Source: Thinopyrum elongatum (lineage: Eukaryota > Streptophyta > Magnoliopsida > Poales > Poaceae). Taken from it: 64,000 nucleotides of DNA. Both the position numbers and the translations under genes were made by a program. Under the pieces are notes generated by a model. It saw only the letters and a list, made by a program, of their open reading frames with translations. It had not been told where the DNA came from and searched no databases. Of this stretch, positions 47,371-58,474 are shown one piece after another. The first letter of the stretch is position 1. Each line of letters begins with the position of its first letter. Where the stretch lies: assembly GCA_011799875.1 (NCBI GenBank), contig CM022303.1:279640850-279704849 (forward strand). Reading direction: 5' to 3'.

Positions 47371-48183
47371 TTAGTCGGAGTCCTCCTCCACCTTGACGCC
47401 GCGGCGTGGCGGCTCATCGTAGTCGTCGTCGCTCAAGCTCCCCTCGGAGGAAGCGCCGTCGCTGCTGGAGGCGTCGTGGCCGTCGCCAAGGGCAAGTTCA
47501 CCGCCGAGGACATCACCGCCGCCGCGACCATCTTCGTCGGAGGAGGCGTGGTCACCGCTGCTGCTGTCGCCCTCTGGGCAGCATCCCAAGCGTCCGCCGT
47601 CCTCCCCGAAGATCTTGATGAAGAGCGTCGTCGCCCCGTCGTACTTGAAGTGCAGGGTGTGCCTCCCCATCAGGACACGGGGGCAGGCGAACGACTGCCA
47701 CCCCCGAGTCAGATAGACGTAGCTTGAGGGAGTGACCTCGACCTCCGCCCATGAAGACCTGTTGCAGCAGCCATCGGGCTGCAGCCACAGCCCGACGGGT
47801 CCTCCCGCCGGCAGCTCCTCCGCGAAGGAGCGCGGGAGCCGGATCCAGGTGCGCGGCGGACTCTCCATCCACACCACAAACTCGCAGGCCTTGTCATCTG
47901 AATGGGCCCGCGGGCGAGGGGGCCGGGCGGCTGCCGCATGCCTTCCCCCTCGGCCTCGGCCGCCATGACTTCCGCGGCCACTTCCACGGGAAGAATTCTT
48001 TCCACGGCTGCCGAAACCAACGCGGACCCCCAGCGGAGCACGTCCGCTCCCCTGAGGAGCCGTCACGGGCATCGTGGTGGATTTGAGAGGGCGGCCGCAC
48101 CCCCTCTTGGGTAGTGGCAGCTCTGGCTCTTCTCGTGGCGCCTTGCCCTTCTCGGCGGTGGAGAACCTCCTCACTGGCGCCAT
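47371..48183 (-). CDS. Antisense ORF of J: 270-residue protein with B3-like domain
   Basis: An uninterrupted minus-strand frame from ATG 48183 to a stop at 47371, antisense to J, 331 bases from its 3' LTR. Residues 26-34 (KRGCGRPLK) resemble an AT-hook. Residues 56-82 are glycine/arginine-rich. Residues about 101-197 look like a plant B3 DNA-binding domain (TWIRLPRSFAEEL, WAEVEV, LTRGWQSFACPRVL, HTLHFKYDG, TLFIKIFGEDGG). Residues 205-270 are a serine/aspartate-rich acidic tail. This suggests a nuclear DNA-binding protein. It occupies the place of the PF04195-like antisense genes in F and K. It has no stop while the J gag frame has seven. Alternatives are a captured host gene fragment or a lineage accessory gene. 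No expression evidence is possible from sequence. Confidence 0.65.
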   Translation of the reverse strand: MAPVRRFSTAEKGKAPREEPELPLPKRGCGRPLKSTTMPVTAPQGSGRAPLGVRVGFGSRGKNSSRGSGRGSHGGRGRGGRHAAAARPPRPRAHSDDKACEFVVWMESPPRTWIRLPRSFAEELPAGGPVGLWLQPDGCCNRSSWAEVEVTPSSYVYLTRGWQSFACPRVLMGRHTLHFKYDGATTLFIKIFGEDGGRLGCCPEGDSSSGDHASSDEDGRGGGDVLGGELALGDGHDASSSDGASSEGSLSDDDYDEPPRRGVKVEEDSD

Positions 48184-48513
48184 GACTACTACAGCAGAGG
48201 TTTGGGAGTGGAGAAGCGAAAAGACAGAGATGGGTCGAGGGCTCTGTTCCCTTCGCCCTCTTATAGACGATTGTGAAGGCCAACCGGCATCCCTTCACAT
48301 TCAGAGCAATGATGGCCTCGCAGCATGCACGTCCAGGCTTTTGTCAATCTGGGCGGTTGCCGAGGCGACATGGGGAAGTGGGGGCGTCCGCATCCCGTCG
48401 TGCGCCACGTGTCCAGCCTGGCACGCAGGCGTTTAGGGCCCGCATCGCTTCACCCTCCCTTCACTGCCTTCGCCTCAAAGCTAGGCCGGGCGTGCCGTGG
48501 GCCCGGGGGCTAC

Positions 48514-48783
48514 TGTCGGCGTTCTGGGACCGAGGGTACCCAGACCCATCTTCCTGCAACCCAGCGCGTGTCTCCATCAACGGCCCGATACGGCCCAGCT
48601 ACAAGTCTTCATGGACAAGACCCTCACGAGGGCCCCCTGCCTCGCGAGGCGAGCGACACAAAGGCCTCCCGAGGAGCAGCTTCCCGAGGCTATCTCCCGA
48701 GGAGCGGAGATCTCTATGCAAGCACCTCGCCTCGCGAGACGCGCGGTGACGTGAGCCATGACGACCAAGGCCAGGCGGGCGCC
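48514..48783 (+). repeat. 3' LTR of J, first piece
   Basis: TGTCGGCGTTCTGG... matches 41839-42108 and is broken at 48783 by K with target duplication GCGCC (48779-48783). The polypurine tract GGGCCCGGGGGCTAC precedes it. Confidence 0.9.
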
Positions 48784-49711
48784 TGTCGGGGTACACAAAC
48801 AGGGGTGTATGTTTCCGCTGACTTGTGCGCGGACAGTAGGCCTCCAACCCGGCAGCACCAAGCATTCAAGACAAAACCAAGCCATGGAGATAGCCCTTTG
48901 AGGAATCGAGGGGCAGATCAAGAAGACCAAGACAAGCCAAGAGAACAAGATATCACTAAGGAAAAGCCTCCCTTGCTGGGGAGGCGAGCCTGGTCAGGTC
49001 GAGGCCATCCCAAAGACAAGTCCCAAGACTTCCCCGGCAGGCTTGTCGGGGCCGCTGGCGGCCTGCATCCCCGCCAAGACTCCACCGCTCCACTGCATCA
49101 CAACGCAAGTCATCCATTGGTGTGGTGTCGAGCCCCTAGATAGCTAAGTGGCTGTCATTTGGCACGTGGCTGCCATTTAGAAGGAAGATCACCTCTATAT
49201 GACATCCGTCCAGAGGCGTGTCAAGCAGACAGGCGAAAGATGACTAAGCGGCGCGGGAGGTCTGCCGGGCTGCATCCACAGCGTGACACCTAGCAGTGCA
49301 TTTAATGCACTTTGTCCTAACTGCCAGAGTTAGGTATGATAGCACTGTTAGCTATCTAATCACTGGATAATAACCGTTTTACCCTTGTGGTAACCCCTTA
49401 CCCTATAAAAGGAGGACCATGGCAACCTTAGAAAGGATTCGGACCCTCGTGTACTCATACGCGCGTAGCTGCTCTCCCCAAGGCGACCTTGCCGGGCTTG
49501 AGCGCCGCGCGTTCTTCACGGTCCCTCCATCTATCCACCAAAGCAGGAGTAGTGTTTTACGCTTCTCAGCGGTCCGAACTTGGCTAAAAACCACCAGCGT
49601 CATCACTGTCATGCTATCCCATGGCCTCCGCTCTTTGTGCAATGCGACCTCCCCCCTGCCGAACCACAAAGGGGTCGATGGCCCCATAGGTGGTCGTGTT
49701 CTACCACGACA
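48784..49711 (+). repeat. 5' LTR of K
   Basis: TGTCGGGGTACACAAACAGG...CTACCACGACA. Matches 56919-57845 closely. Contains TATAAAA at 49404-49410. Confidence 0.92.
49404..49410 (+). promoter_or_regulatory. TATA box of K 5' LTR
   Basis: CCCTATAAAAGGAGG is a good core-promoter match. The 3' LTR has CCAATAAAAGGAGG at the same place, so that copy has lost the box. Confidence 0.55.
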
Positions 49712-50236
49712 TCCTTAGCGCGCCAGGTAGGGGGCGGCGCGCTTGCGTGAACCCGAGGTCACGAACAGCACGTCAAGCTACACCGGCGTCAGCGTCAATG
49801 CTCGCATCATCAGCGGCTCCTGAGGAGAGAGGCGACGCCGCTCCCTCGTTCCGCCTTGCCCGGGCCCTATTGCCCGTGCCCACCGCAACCGTGGCGGCGG
49901 CGGAAACGGGAGGTGGTGGCGGTGCGACGGTCCTGAGCCGCTCAGGCGGCATGGCCTCCGCACTACCCCTATCCGAAGGAGGAAAGCGAGGCACGCGGCG
50001 ATGATGTCCTCCTGGCGGGTTCCCACCAAGCATGCCAGGTGACTGAGAGAATCACTAAGGCAAGCGGAAAGCATGGTATGTGGCCTCCTCCTCCTCCACT
50101 TTTGCTCATTGACGATCGAGCCGCGCATGGGGTGGCATCTTAAATGTCGATAAGCCCACGCGGAACTCAGTTCAGCATTTACCCCGCCGAGGGAAAATCC
50201 TGAGTGAAGCGCTGGTGCAAATCCGTTGATCGACGC
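49712..50236 (+). other. K primer site and leader
   Basis: TTAGCGCGCCAGGTAGGGGG begins at 49715, one base from the TTGGCGCGCC form typical of this group. A short open frame from ATG 49798 (about 68 residues, alanine/glycine-rich) may be a gag N-terminal vestige. Nothing else is recognisable before the solo LTR. Confidence 0.5.
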
Positions 50237-51791
50237 TGATACGTCTCCAACGTATCTATAATTTTTGATTGTTCCATGCTATTATATTATCTGTTTTGGA
50301 TGTTTTATATGCATTAATATGCTATTTTATATTATGTTTGGGACTAACCTATTAACCTAGAGCCCAGTGCCAGTTTCTGTTTTTTTCTTGTTTTTGAGTT
50401 TTGCAGAAAAGGAATACCAAACGGAATAAAACTTTCGCGATGATCTTTCTTGGACCAGAAGGAAACCAGGAGACTTGGAGATGAAGTCGGAGGAACCACG
50501 AGGTGGCCACAAGGACGGAGGGCGCGCCCCCACCCTTGTGGGCCCCTCGTGCACTTCCTGACCTAATTCTTTCGCCTATATATACTCTCATATGCCCAAA
50601 CCACCAGAGGCATCCACGAAAATATTTTTCCACTGCCGCAACCTTCTGTACCTATGAGATCCCATCTAGGGGCCTTTTCCAGTGTCCTGCCGAAGGGGGA
50701 TTCGATCATGGAGGGCTTCTACATCAACACCATTTCCCTTCCGATGAAGCGTGAGTAGTTTACCTCAGGCCTACGGGTCCATAGCTAGTAGCTAGATGGC
50801 TTTTTCTCTCTCTTTGATTCTCAATACCATGTTCTCCTTGATGTTCTTGGAGATCTATTCGATGTAACACTTTTTTGCGGTGTGTTTGCCGAGATCCGAT
50901 GAATTGTGGATTTATGATCAGCTTATCTATGAATATTATTTGAATCTTCTCTGAATTCTTTTATGCATGATTTGATATCTTTGTAATTCTCTTTGAACTA
51001 TCGGTTTGGTTTGGCCAACTAGATTGGTTTTTCTTGCAATGGGAGAAGTGCTTAGCTTGGTTCAATCTTGCGGTGTCCTTTCCCAGTGACAGTAGGGGCA
51101 GCAAGGCACATATTGTATTGTTGCCATCGAGGATAAAAAGATGGGGTTTTCATCATATTGCTTGAGTTAATTCCTCTACATCATGTCATCTTACTTAATG
51201 CATTACTCTGTTCTTTATGAACTTATTACTCTAGATGCATGCTGGATAGCGGTCAATGTGTGGAGTAATAGTAGTAGATGCAGAATCGTTTTGGTCTACT
51301 TGACACGGACATGATGCCTATATTCATGATCATTGCTTTAGATATCGTCATAACTTTGCACTTTTCTATCAATTGCTCGGCAGTAATTTGTTCACCCACC
51401 ATAATTTTTTCTATCTTGAGAGAAGCCTCTAGTGAAACCTATGGCCCCCGGGTCTATTTTCCATCATATTACTTTCCGATCTACTATTTTGCAATCTTTT
51501 ATTTTTAGATCTATAAACCAAAAACCAAAAAATATTTACTTTATCTTTTGTTTAGTTTTACCTATCTCTATCAGATCTCACTTTTGCAAATAACTGTGAA
51601 GGGATTGACAACCCCTTTATCGCGTTGGGTGCAAGTTGTTTGATTGTTTGTGCAGGTATTCGGTGATTTGTGCGTTGTCTCCTACTGGATTGATACCTTG
51701 GTTCTCAAACTGAGGGAAATACTTATATCTACTTTGCTACATCACCCTTTCCTCTTCAAGGGAAAAACCAACGCAAGCTCAAGAAGTAGCA
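50237..51791 (+). repeat. Solo LTR of the C family in K
   Basis: TGATACGTCTCCAACGTATC...AAGAAGTAGCA, 1555 bp, with exact TSD GACGC (50232-50236 and 51792-51796). It aligns with both LTRs of C in reverse orientation. No interior or second LTR remains, so LTR-LTR recombination removed them. Confidence 0.93.
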
Positions 51792-51796
51792 GACGC

Positions 51797-52571
51797 CCCG
51801 GCAAGCACGCTCCGGTAGGGCTGTTCGGGCCAGCGTGACCTTATACCTGCAGCCGTGGTATCGTCAACAGTGAAAGGGAGAGGAGAGAGGAGTCAACCCT
51901 TCCTCTTTCGCTATACATCGTCACCTGCGGGCATTCGATTATCCCCTCCGGCCCTTGCCGGGGGCGGACATGCAACTGATAAACTGCCAAGTTTCCCTCT
52001 TGCATGCGTTTTCCCATGTTGATTCTACAGATTTGAGGTGGATACGCGAACGCTGTCCTCTCAAGGTATGTGGACGTGATAAACAACCATGACTAAGGGA
52101 GGAGGGAAGCGTGAACAAAAAGCTAAGTCAACATGCTCACCAACTCTCCCTCCAGAGTTTGCATTTGCTTATCCCTCGGACGCCCAAGTTTTCTTTGTAT
52201 GGTTAAACCTTTCGTGTGATGGCACCTTGTCGGATTTGTCTGCACCCCTTCTTTGTTTCGAGCCGGCTCAACAAAGTGGGCGGCTGCGTCAAAGACTCCT
52301 AAGGAAAAACCTGCCGGGGCATGTCCACACCAGCTGAATGCTAAGGACCCACTCCTCACAGCAATCGCGGCAGCACAGTGCTGGCAGGCAACCAAAACGC
52401 ATAGAAAGGAGATAACCATACGTACATCCATGGGAAAATGCAAGAGGGATAGCACACATTTAGGCTTAATTGAACACCAGTTCGACAAGAGCAAAAGCAT
52501 ATATAGTACGGGGCTTAAACACGAGACATGCATTATGTTTTTGTTACGGGCGCCACGGCAACAAGAATGGT
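51797..52571. other. K interior between solo LTR and antisense gene end
   Basis: About 775 bases with no recognisable domain. It should hold the 3' untranslated part of the antisense gene. Short open frames on both strands are unsupported. Confidence 0.5.
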
Positions 52572-55500
52572 TCACGGCTGTGCTTGGCGGTCTTCTGGGA
52601 CCCTGGGGACGGAAAGAACCTTGTCGGCGAAGGGACCAGCCTTCTCTTCGGCAGCAGAAACATCGGCACCCGCCGGCAGCCTCCTAAAGCCATCGGCAAG
52701 GTTGAGGTCCGGATGGCGGAAGGCGAGATTGCTCAAGACCATGGAGAGGGCGTCGCGGGCGAGCTTTCGGGACTCATGGACGAAGCATGCGTCCCTTTCG
52801 TCCTCATACATCTTCAACCCCTCAAACAAGAGCGACAGCTTGATGCTGGGAACTTCATGTTGGCCCACAGAGAAAGCCCAGCTCTTCATCTTCATTGTTG
52901 CGATCTGGGCAGAGAGGCGCTCAGCGATATCCACAAAATTCTTGATCCAGAGGTCGCGCTGCCCAACTTGGTTCGCCAGCTTGTCCTCTGCATCTTTTCG
53001 GTGGAGTCTTGCGTTGTCCAAGTCCTTCGTCAGCTGCCTCTCACGGGCGTCGGCAGACTCAATCTTGCTTTCCAGAGTACCAAGCCATGCCTTCATATTA
53101 GTGATGACGCCGTTGGTAGTGTTAAGGTCCTGGCTCTTGGATGAAAGCTGCGATTGCACCTCTCTCAGGAGAACCTCTGCCTTCTGCACTTCCTCCTTGA
53201 GAGCCGCAATTTCCTTGGCACTCCCGGCAAGCTCCTCTGTCAGTTTAGCCACCTGCTGGTCGAGATCAGACTTGGCGGCAGATGCAGCGACAAGGTCATC
53301 AGCAATCTTCTTCAGTTGGGCAGCCGAATTGAGTGTGAGCGTATCAAGGGCCACCTTGTGCTTGTCCTCCAGATCCTTGGTACGCTGCTGGACAAGGGCC
53401 TCCAGTTCTTCGTCCTTGCTGCGGAGAGTGGCCTTGAGGTTCTCTTCCCAGGAAGAGATGTCCTTCTCTTTGGCGTTCAGAAGCGCTGCGCGCTCCGCCA
53501 AACGAGCTTCCCGGGCGGCGACGTCCTCCTTGGCCATAGTGATCACCTCCTGTTGCCACAGAAGGATTTGGAACTACTTGTCGTTCCACTCGCGTAGTTC
53601 ATTACCCTTGTCCCTTAGTTTTTGATCCATGAGGTTGGCGGAGTTGCGTTGCTCTTTGAGTGCTTGCCACTTCTGGCTGTACCTGCCTTGCATCTCCTTG
53701 ATGCCTGTTGCCATGGACTCCAGGAAAGACAGGTCCAAGAGTGCACTGGCTGAATCATCAGCCTCTTCAGCTTGCTAGGATAGCGGTGCCACGATGCGCT
53801 GGATCTCTTCATCGAGGTCTGCGCTCACTGCCACGGATGAACTGGGGGCTCCGAGTCCTGGTTGGGCAAGGACCAATGCCAGGTTGCTCGAAGATGGCTA
53901 CAGGGCCGCGGCTGAGGTGTCGAACTGGGGAGGAGGGCTCATAGTTTGGAGTGGGACATTCTCTTCGACCACTACCTCCAGTCCTGGCACACTGCCGGGG
54001 GCCTTCTCTGGGACCTCTTGGATATCCCCAGCAGTGTGTTCCTGGCCCTCCGCGGCAGCCATCTTGGCGGCCTCTTCAGCAGCATCCTTGCCGATGCTGG
54101 CCACCTCCTCCAGCAGCTCTAGTTCCTCGGCCACTGGGACGGCAAGCGAAATCAGCAAGTGACGACAAGGAAATAATATGCGTCAGAAAGCCAGAGACTT
54201 GAAGCAAAAATAAAACAAGCAACCGAAGGAAAAGAGCGAGCAAACTACCTGGAGATGTTTGCCGTGGGAGGGCATCGGTTTCCCCGGCGACACCCATTGC
54301 CGGGGCATGACCCTCGCCCCCTTCCTCAGTAATCATGACGTCAGCATGGGCCGATCCTTCTGTGGAAGCCCTTGCCGGGGATTTCTCGGCTTGGGCATGG
54401 GGCAGGGTGAGCCCCTCCTGGGGAGCCTCGCTCTGGACAAGCTCTCCCTCTCCCTTGGCGGAAGAAGGGACTCGCTCTCCCATGCCTTCACTGGTGGGGA
54501 GGGCCTGTCTCATACCTTCGTGCCGGGGGCTGGGCCGGGGGCTTGGCGCGGGATCATCCATGCTTCCTCCCGCCAAGCCCGCGCCCTCCGAAGGCCCCGA
54601 CGACTCCACTTGCTTGGATCGCTTGGCCCGGTGGGTGAGGGTTTCTTCCTCATCTCTGCCAAAAACAACAAGCAAGATTGGGTCGGCAAACCTGCAAGTG
54701 CATGATGCTTCGACAAGAAAAGATGACATTTTCCTTACTCTGAATCGATGAGCATGGAGCCTAGTGTGAACTCCATGGGCGGTGGGGTCGCTCTGCTTCT
54801 CTTCAGGGTCGAGGGAACAGTGCTTCCCAGCAGCTTCGAGCCCTTTGGAAGAACCGGGGGCTCCGACAAAGATGAGCTGCGAGAGGGGCTCGAGCTTGAT
54901 TGGGAGCTGGAATCAACCCCCGTGACTGCTCATCGCTTGACGGGAGGTTCTTTGGCCTCGGAAAGGCGGGGGGGATGGCGGATCGCCACGTCCGGCCTGT
55001 CGCCCTTAGAAGTGATCTTCTTCACCCTCTTGGTGATGGGCGCAGGGACAGGGGCCGCAGTTCCCCGGCTGGGTCACCTGCGGGGACGCTGTTCCAAATC
55101 TGGTTCGGGGGCTTGTGGGCCCGCTGCGAGCCACTCCTCCTTGGGCTGCTCCACCTCCTTGGCCTCGTCCCCTTCCTGGGATTCTGCTGCCGCAGCATAT
55201 AAGGCTTCGATCCCGATAGGCTCATCCCCAGCAGGATCACCCTCGGCAGGCTCGTCCCCAGCAATCTCCTCCGTGGCGCGCCCCTCGCTCCTGCCATGAG
55301 AAGAGCCCTCATCTTCGGCCTCCTCCTCTTCCTCATCCTCCACTCTTCTGGGCTTTACCTTCCCGACATCCCGAAGCACCTTGTCCTCCTTAATCCGCCT
55401 CCTGATGAACTCCGCCTCCACCTTGGAGGTGCGCTTGAACATGTTGCTCTCCACTCTGGAGGCCCTTTCCTCCAGACCGGAGACCCACCCAACCTCTGCA

Positions 55501-56531
55501 TCAAGCTCAGGTAGTTGCCAATCAGCTGCAACCCCATAAGCGTTGCAATCAAGCATCCACTTCAAAATCTGGTCCCGAGCGGAATTGATATTCAGCGGGA
55601 CAACCCTTGCCGGCAATTTGAATGGCCCAAGGCTGCCGAACAGCTATTTGCACAACCAGCCGTGGCCGTAAACCGACAAGTTGTTGGTAAGGCCTGGATA
55701 TAGACGCATCTTGTCCGCAGCGTCTCCATACCGCCAGGTGAACCTGTCCCTCTTCTGCAGCGGCGAGATGCAGCGTCAGAGGAAATCGGCCCCCACTTGT
55801 TCGATGGTTAGCCCGGCAGCTTTAAGACGGGCAATCCTATTCAGCGCCGGGCAAAGCCGGTCGTCGGTAAGGCCTAGTTCCCTCCACTCATTGCCGCGCA
55901 CGACGCACTCCGTCCGTGCCCGACAGTACTCTGGAGCATCCCCATCCTGGATCCAGCACCAGTCCGCCCTCCATTCTTCCCGTCTGCCTCGTTGCTGACC
56001 AGGAAGATAATTCCAAGCATTCCTCTTTTCCCGGGGGATCCAACTTATGTTCCCCAAGAGGTGGGCCTTGTTTTCGACCCACGGAATGAAGAAGTGCCTG
56101 AACAGATCCACGTTGGGGGCAACTCCGACGAAGTTCTCGCACAAATGAGCGAAAATCGCCATGCATGCCATTGCATTTGGCGTGAAATCCAAAAGGTGGA
56201 ATCCGTACACCACCATCATCGCCTCAAAGAAATCCGAGAAAGGAGGGCTGAGGCCGCGGAGGAAATACACACAGAAGAAGCGGTATGAATTCGGCGGGTC
56301 CTCTTTCCCCTCTGCCAAAACCGCGGGTGCATCGTGCTCCTTCGGGACTTCCCTCCCCCACATGTACGCATACCGCATGACCAGGGTGTTGCTATCCAAG
56401 CTCGACGAGAAGAACACTACATCTTCCCACCGCTTCCAGTCCAACTCCGCCGCCTTCTTTTTCTTCCCCTCCGCCGCGGCCTCCTTCGTGGTGGTCGGCC
56501 GCTTCCCCCTTCCTGCAGCCTTCTTCCCCAT
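52572..56531 (-). pseudogene. Antisense gene of K: three exons, PF04195-like and long coiled coil
   Basis: Minus strand from ATG 56531. Exon 1 (56531-54739) starts with a lysine-rich, nuclear-localisation-like tail (MGKKAAGRGKRPTTTK), then a PF04195-like domain (residues about 75-180; YFLRGLSPPFSDFFEAMMVV), then an acidic/arginine-rich region. Intron 54738-54656 has GTAAGG and a pyrimidine-rich TTTTTGGCAG. Exon 2 is 54655-54249. Intron 54248-54134 starts GTAG and ends CCCAG. Exon 3 (54133-52572) encodes a coiled coil of about 300 residues rich in E, K, A and Q. Phases fit throughout (1254 codons). It carries TGA at 55778, 55076 and 54932 and TAG at 55646, 53900, 53777 and 53576, but no frameshift. 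Same gene type as in F, strongly diverged. Function unknown. Confidence 0.78.
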
Positions 56532-56918
56532 CCTTCGGGGCCGTAAGGAAGGTAGAAGACTGGATGGGAGATCAGAGGCGAATGTGGGCGCGGGAGCGGT
56601 CGCTTGGCTTGAGGAGGAAGATGATGGAGGGTGAAACGGATGCGAATGAGCAGGGCCCTTTTGCCTTTTCCTCTTTTATGAGGAACGAACGTGGGGGTGG
56701 CTCTTCGCTGCTTTCTCTCAGAAAGTTACCATTTTACATTAACTGCTACAGTCCCATGACCCCACGACCTGCGATAATTACGTGGAGTGGATGTTGAGTC
56801 GACTGATCATCATGACAAACCGCTACACGCGCAGCGTTCCCTCGACACGTGTCCGCGCACTGTTTGGGGCCTAACCCAACATGCCCGGCGACACATATGG
56901 CTCAGGCCCGGGGGCTTC
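56532..56918. other. K: antisense gene upstream region and PPT
   Basis: Promoter and leader of the antisense gene would lie here. At 56905-56918 the plus-strand polypurine tract CCCGGGGGCTTC directly precedes the 3' LTR. No clear TATA box for the antisense gene was found. Confidence 0.5.
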
Positions 56919-57845
56919 TGTCGGGGTACACAAACAGGGGTGTATGTTTCCCCTGACTTGTGCACAGACAGTAGGCCTCCAACCCGGCAGCACCAAGCAT
57001 TCAAGACAAAACCAAGCTAGAGAGATAACCCTTTGAGGAATCTAGGGGCGGATCAAGAAGACCAAGACAAGCCAAGAGAACAAGATATCACTAAGGAAAA
57101 GCCTCCCTTGCCGGGCAGGCAAGCCTGGTCAGGTCGAGGCCATCTCGAAGACAAGTCCCAAGACTTCCCTGGCAGGCTTGTCGGGGCCGCTGGCGGCCTG
57201 CATCCCCGCCAAGACTCCACCGCTCCACCGCATCGCAATGCAAGTCATCCATCGGTGCGGTGTTGAGCCCCCAGATAGCTAAGTGGCTGTCATTTGGCAC
57301 GTGGCAGCCATTTAGAAGGAAGATCGCCTCTATATGACACCCATCCAGAGGCGTGTCAAGCAGACAGGTGAAAGATGACTAAGCGGCACGGCAGGTCTGC
57401 CGGGCTGCATCCACAGCGAGACACCTAGCAGTGCATTTAATGCACTTTGTCCTAACTGCCAAAGTTAGGTATGATAGCATTGTTAGCTATCTAATCACTG
57501 GATAATGACCGTTTTGCCATTTTGGTAACCCCTTAGCCAATAAAAGGAGGACCGTGGCAACCTTAGAAAGGATTCGGACCCTCGTGTACTCATACGCGCG
57601 TAGCTGCTCTCCCCAAGGCGACCTTGCCAGGCTTGAGCGCCGCGCGTTCTTCACGGTCCCTCCATCAATCCACCAAAGCAGGAGTAGGGTTTTACGCTTC
57701 TCGGCGGCCCGAACCTGGGTAAAAACCACCAGCGGCATCACTGCCGTGCTGTCCCATGGCCTCCGCTCTTTGTGTGATGCGACCTCCCCCTGCCGAACCA
57801 CAAAGGGGTCGATGGCCCCATAGGTGGCCGTGTTCTACCACGACA
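56919..57845 (+). repeat. 3' LTR of K
   Basis: TGTCGGGGTACACAAAC...CTACCACGACA, 927 bp, followed by GCGCC, then the remainder of the J 3' LTR. Confidence 0.92.
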
Positions 57846-57850
57846 GCGCC

Positions 57851-58474
57851 AGTGGGTGCAGGAGAGGGCAGTTTCCTCTTTGGTGCTAAGGAGGCAAAGA
57901 CGTACGCAGGTTCCCAAGGAATCACCCAAAGGTTTCCATTCTGGTGCAACAAGACCAAGACCACGAGCTTGGTAGGATGGAGGTCATTGCCGATCCCACC
58001 ACCGCATCACGACCAAAAGCTTTGCAGACAAAGACCACCTTTAGTCAGGATAGGGTGTACTCATGTCCCCCTTCAAGTTGGCCATTGTGGTATCCCTTCC
58101 CGCTTAAGCTGTGAGGGAAGAGGACCAAGGCCACTATAAGTATAGGCTAGTCTCCACTGTAGAGAGGGATCCGATCCTATCCGATCGGGATCCAATCCTT
58201 CGGCTATTGAGCTCGCCCGAAGCAGCTCACACTTGTACTAGTTCATCCTCATCCTCCTCGTGAGGCAATCCACCATAAAGCAGGAGTAGGGTTTTACACC
58301 ACAAGGTGGCCCGAACCTGGGTAAACCACCGTGTCCACTTCTTCTTCTCGCTCGCACGAACTTGTCGGAGCTTGGCCGTGGGGTGGTGAGCAGTGAGCCG
58401 CGGCTAGGCTAGATCCTTCGCACACGCCCCAGAGTTCAAACCTTATTTGTGTCTGCGGAGCCCCAATCCCGACA
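57851..58474 (+). repeat. 3' LTR of J, second piece
   Basis: Continues 48783 without loss after the GCGCC duplication is removed and matches 42108-42731, ending CCCGACA before CAATA. Confidence 0.9.

Larger units (their letters stand above)
48784..57845 (+). mobile_element. Element K: gag-less Gypsy element with antisense gene
   Basis: LTRs of 928 bp (48784-49711) and 927 bp (56919-57845), TSD GCGCC exact (48779-48783 and 57846-57850). The interior has a primer-site-like sequence, a short leader, a solo LTR insertion and a long antisense gene. There is no gag, protease, RT or integrase. The PPT (CCCGGGGGCTTC) ends at 56918. It resembles rice Dasheng-type derivatives in that the coding part is lost while termini stay intact. 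Confidence 0.92.
41839..58474 (+). mobile_element. Element J: non-autonomous Gypsy element with antisense B3-like ORF
   Basis: The 5' LTR is 893 bp (41839-42731). The 3' LTR totals 894 bp in two pieces (48514-48783 and 57851-58474) split by K. The TSD CAATA is exact (41834-41838 and 58475-58479). The interior has a primer site, a decayed gag-protease frame with an RT stub, a spacer, an antisense ORF and a PPT (CCCGGGGGCTAC before 48514). No usable RT or integrase. Tat-like by layout (inference). Confidence 0.9.

Noticed and set aside
52528..53625. 365-codon plus-strand open frame, serine/alanine-rich
   Set aside because: It is the reverse-strand shadow of the K antisense coiled-coil exon; the minus frame has the coherent heptad-like composition and splice context.
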